Of a DNA stretch of 47,174 nt, positions 44,211-47,174 are shown in pieces. Location: the NCBI GenBank assembly GCA_003427395.1, contig BFEA01000364.1, positions 456,839-504,012 of the forward strand, in the 5' to 3' direction. This stretch comes from Chara braunii (taxonomy: Eukaryota; Streptophyta; Charophyceae; Charales; Characeae). Both the position numbers and the translations under genes were made by a program. The notes beneath the pieces are model-generated. The model was not told where the DNA came from, did not search any database, and worked only from the letters and a program-made list of their open reading frames with translations. Position 1 is the first letter of the stretch; every line of letters starts with the position of its first letter.

Positions 44211-44360
44211 GTTGCTCATACCAACTCCTCTAGAAAAAGTCACCAGCTTTCCCACAAAAAAAAAAAAAAAAAGAAAAGGAACACCAACATGTTGCTCATA
44301 CCAACTCCTCTAGAAAAAGTCACCAGCTTTCCCACAAAAACAAAAAAAAAGAAAAGGAAA
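44211..44360. repeat. 80-bp tandem duplication
   Basis: GTTGCTCATACCAACTCCTC plus TAGAAAAAGTCACCAGCTTT plus an A-rich tail at 44211 is repeated from about 44291. Confidence 0.95.
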
Positions 44361-44477
44361 ACCAAAATGAAAAGAAACGAAGGAAGCAAGAGTGTCTTGA
44401 AGTTAGGAGTCTTTTAGAAAGTTCGATAGTTTCACCTCGGGTTGCGCTTCTCCTGTCCCCTTAAATTTGTTCCTGCA

Positions 44478-44831
44478 ATGCCCTTTTCCGCCAGGTGCAA
44501 GTCAAACATCTCCCCAAAGCTGAATGCAGATGCCATGGCGGTCTATAGGACCCTCCTTGGTCCAATCGAAAATCCGATTACGGGCGTGTACTGGACAGTT
44601 ATACCAAGGGGAATGAGCGAGCACTATATCAAGACCATCGCTGAGATTGAGACCGTAATCCCGGGCAGATCGGAGACCGGATCGGCTGACACCTCAGCAG
44701 CGATTGTTGCGGCAGAAGATAATGGTAAAGCAACCACTGTAGGCATAGTGGTCTTCGAAGACGAGTTCGCCTCCACGTACTCCCTTCACCGGTCTGGGAG
44801 GATTAACTCTTGGTTAATGGCGATAAAGTAG
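44478..44831 (+). CDS. Unidentified open frame, possible exon remnant
   Basis: From the ATG at 44478 the frame reads 117 codons with a fairly natural amino-acid mix (AVYRTLLGPIENPITGVYWT, MSEHYIKTIAEIETVIPG, TTVGIVVFEDEFASTYSL) and ends TAG just before the 9-bp duplication of the family A element at 44831. No domain recognised. It could be a fragment of a host or transposon gene cut by the insertion, or a chance frame. Confidence 0.3.
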   Translation: MPFSARCKSNISPKLNADAMAVYRTLLGPIENPITGVYWTVIPRGMSEHYIKTIAEIETVIPGRSETGSADTSAAIVAAEDNGKATTVGIVVFEDEFASTYSLHRSGRINSWLMAIK

Positions 44832-44839
44832 TCCCAGAT

Positions 44840-45259
44840 GGGATAATTGGTAGAAAGAGCCCACGCAAAAACCTTTTCGGTTTTGGCGCCCAAAGTTCGG
44901 CCGTTTGGTACTACCGGCCCAGACAACTTTCCCCTGGGTGAAAGGCGCGAAGCGGTGGCCACATCTCCCTGGGCCTGTTTTCACGGGTTCAAGAAGTTGG
45001 CGCTGTTTCTGCGCCAGATTCATGAACCGGTAGGGCCCTTCTTTTTCAAAATCGCGTACGAGGGCGCCGGCCTCTTTTACATCAAAATGAATCTGGCTCT
45101 GTTATGAGCCAGATTCATGATCCGGTGAGGCCCTTGGAGGGACGCGTGGGCCTGTAGTACCCCACATGCAAGTCATTGGGCCGGTAGTACCAAATGGCTA
45201 AACATTGGGCGCGCAAAACCGAAAAGGTTTTGGCGTGGGCGCCTTCTACCGATCATCCC
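44840..45259. mobile_element. Family A Mutator-like MITE, complete copy with 9-bp target duplication
   Basis: The termini GGGATAATTGGTAGAAAGAG and the inverse of its partner (GGGATGATCGGTAGAAGGCG) start ~60-bp imperfect inverted repeats that also share CCTTTTCGGTTTTG. The element is 420 bp. GTCCCAGAT occurs directly on both sides (44831-44839 and 45260-45268). A 9-bp duplication with long inverted repeats is the hallmark of Mutator-like elements. Non-coding, hence non-autonomous. Same family as 245-1697. Confidence 0.9.
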
Positions 45260-45268
45260 GTCCCAGAT

Positions 45269-46190
45269 CGGTCCAACACTGGATGCCCCACACAGCTGAC
45301 TGCAAATTCCCTGCCTGGCTGTGGCGCAGTCCTTTTTCCCACCCCTTTCCATCGAGCGTTTTCATTGATCCTGGTCAGTATCTTTCAAGGCTCCGCAACG
45401 CCCTGCCCCGCCACTTTGTTTTATTTTTTATTTTTTACAGGGAAACTCTGCTCATTCTTATTACCACACAAAGGAAAAGAGGCTCGTTTCTCTTTACATG
45501 AACGGTACGATTTAGTTAAGAGCAGGAACCAGTGCTTATTATCCCGTCAGAGTAGAACACTCTTACGGAACTCACACCGCTAATCGTCACCGCACTCCAT
45601 AACAGTTTACTCATTGGCTGTAGTGGGTAGCACGGAATGGCGGAAGTGTTTGCAAACAAAGAAGCAGCGACACAGCACAGAGGTGGAAATCTCGATGTTG
45701 GAAAGAAACAATTCGCGAAAAACATGAGAAAAGAGTTCTTGAAACATTGCACGAATTTGAAGAGAACGAATTGATAAATAAACTAGTATGGGATAAAATC
45801 TGGAAGGGAGCGCGAGAGGGAAAGAGAGAGCAACCCGCAAGGACACAGAGGAGAGCTTCAAGACCTGGGGCCCCGTGGGGGGAGACAGAGGGACGTGGAG
45901 AAAGAGCTAGACAGAGACACCCGTCGTATTTTCAGAGAAGAACTTCAAGACAGGGTGTGCGTGTTTGTGTGTGTGTGTGTGTGAGATAGAGGAAAAGAGG
46001 CGGAAACAGGGAGAGAAGAGAGAAAAAAAGTAAAGTACAACGTGAAAGCGAGGGCGACGGATGCAAGGAGGGGGGGCAGAGACGGAGTAGGGGGGAGAGA
46101 GATGGGGAGAGAGAGAGAGAGAGAGAGCGAGAATCTGGCGGAATCGTGACAGAAGGGGGAAGAGAGATCAATCAATATGTGCATGGAAGC
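45269..46190. other. Unassigned, GA-rich low complexity toward the right
   Basis: No gene seen. A (GT)n run at about 45963-45981, and purine-rich GAGA stretches from 45790 and again at 46098-46130. Confidence 0.6.
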
Positions 46191-46200
46191 GCTCTCTCTC

Positions 46201-46268
<68 letters not shown>

Positions 46269-46292
46269 ACACACACACACACACGCACACAC
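46191..46292. repeat. (TC)n then (CA)n compound microsatellite
   Basis: Same TC-to-CA succession as at the start of the window. Confidence 0.98.
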
Positions 46293-46925
46293 AGCCCTCA
46301 CCATGTGTCCACAGCCAAACAATATTTTAGTATCTTGGAAACATAATTGCGGTTCGCCAAACTGTAGACCGTAGTTAAACTGGTTAACAGTGTCTGTTGT
46401 TACTTATTGGGGACTTTGTTATCACTTCTGGTTTCCATGGTTGCCTGCCTGCTCTAGTTTCGACGAAAGGGCGTTCCACCGCTCCTTTCTGTTGGACATG
46501 NCATTTGGAATTTGTGGTCGAGGAATAAAGAACATTTGCCGCTTCGCCTTGCTCCTGAGCCTTCCAAGAAGTTGCAGAATCCATCGAATCTGTTTACATT
46601 TTGGTAACCGTGATTATTAATGCTATCAAGTCGCAACTGTCGCATATATTCGTTAATACTTGAAATTTTTCGAAATAATACAGCACGTGCAAGGGAAGAG
46701 GAGGAAAAAGAAAACAAAAAGAAAGAGCACAGCCTCTATGTCTGTTGTTTAGAAAATCACTGTTCATGGAATTCCAGACCTTCAAGGCATGCGACACCAC
46801 CTCAATCTTACGAAACGGGTTCCCACCAGAAGTTTGGACCAACTTGTAGACTGATATCCCAAGGACCGTCGAATGGACACAGTGCTAAGTACGTGCAACG
46901 GTGCAAGTTACAGCGCTGGCAACCC

Positions 46926-46929
<4 letters not shown>
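46293..46929. other. Unassigned, no gene seen
   Basis: AT-balanced sequence with one ambiguous base (46501). No coding motif. Confidence 0.6.

Positions 46930-47007
<78 letters not shown>
46930..47007. repeat. (CT)n microsatellite
   Basis: A pure CT run of about 78 bp; another begins at 47158 and reaches the window end. Confidence 0.98.
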
Positions 47008-47009
<2 letters not shown>

Positions 47010-47174
47010 CCTCGCTCTCCCTCTCTGTCTCTGTGGGCCAACCAGGCAAATCGAGCGTGAGCGCTCTCGTTGTACCCCCTTTCCCCATAGTCTTTCTGCC
47101 TCTCTCGCTTCATTATGTCGGCACTGGCCCCCGCGGATCAGAAATTATATGACTGCTGCTCTCTCTCTCTCTCT

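Overview
Kind of DNA: this is a repeat-dominated nuclear window from a eukaryote, most likely the plant lineage and plausibly a charophyte green alga such as Chara. That assignment is inference. It rests on a plant-type tRNA-iMet primer-binding site next to a Ty3/gypsy gag, a U6 snRNA copy of plant type, PIF/Harbinger and Ulp1 remnants typical of plant transposons, very long dinucleotide microsatellites, and two assembly gaps (11237-11416, 27423-27697). No intact host gene can be supported.

Layout. 0-10.9 kb: microsatellites, a Mutator-like non-autonomous element (family A) with a second TIR element (family B) nested in it, three blocks of degenerate tandem repeats, and long stretches with no recognisable gene. 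11.1-11.5 kb: a (GT)n tract with an assembly gap. 11.9-12.6 kb: a decayed PIF/Harbinger transposase on +. 13.5-23.4 kb: coding remnants, all on the minus strand. In transcription order these are an unidentified reading frame (23.4-22.5 kb), a long frame joining an unknown N-terminal domain, a ParB-like domain and a beta-class DNA-methyltransferase-like domain (21.1-17.5 kb), a low-complexity/acidic continuation (17.4-15.4 kb) and a Ulp1 (C48) protease (14.6-13.5 kb). 21.3-25.1 kb and 29.7-34.5 kb carry more than 35 copies of one 24-bp dyad motif, partly organised as a 172-bp satellite, a foldback element and a ~1-kb tandem array with 58-bp hairpin arms. 25.7-28.9 kb: further tandem and trinucleotide repeats. 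34.9-40.5 kb: a decayed Ty3/gypsy retrotransposon on minus (gag, zinc knuckle, protease, RT, RNase H, a PHD finger, integrase zinc domain). Its integrase catalytic core lies inverted on +. 43.5 kb: a divergent U6 snRNA copy. 44.8-45.3 kb: a complete family A element with a 9-bp target-site duplication.

Most notable points: (1) the ParB-plus-methylase architecture, otherwise familiar from bacteria and phages, in a eukaryotic repeat; (2) the dispersed dyad, two 8-bp arms around an 8-bp asymmetric core containing GATC; (3) a PHD finger inside Ty3/gypsy pol; (4) an inversion that split the integrase; (5) a stop-codon spectrum (about nine or ten TAG, five TGA, no clear TAA) that looks like decay by deamination at CHG and CG sites. 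All coding features are broken by stops or frameshifts, so functions refer to ancestral proteins. Family assignments were made by eye from motifs and need profile searches.
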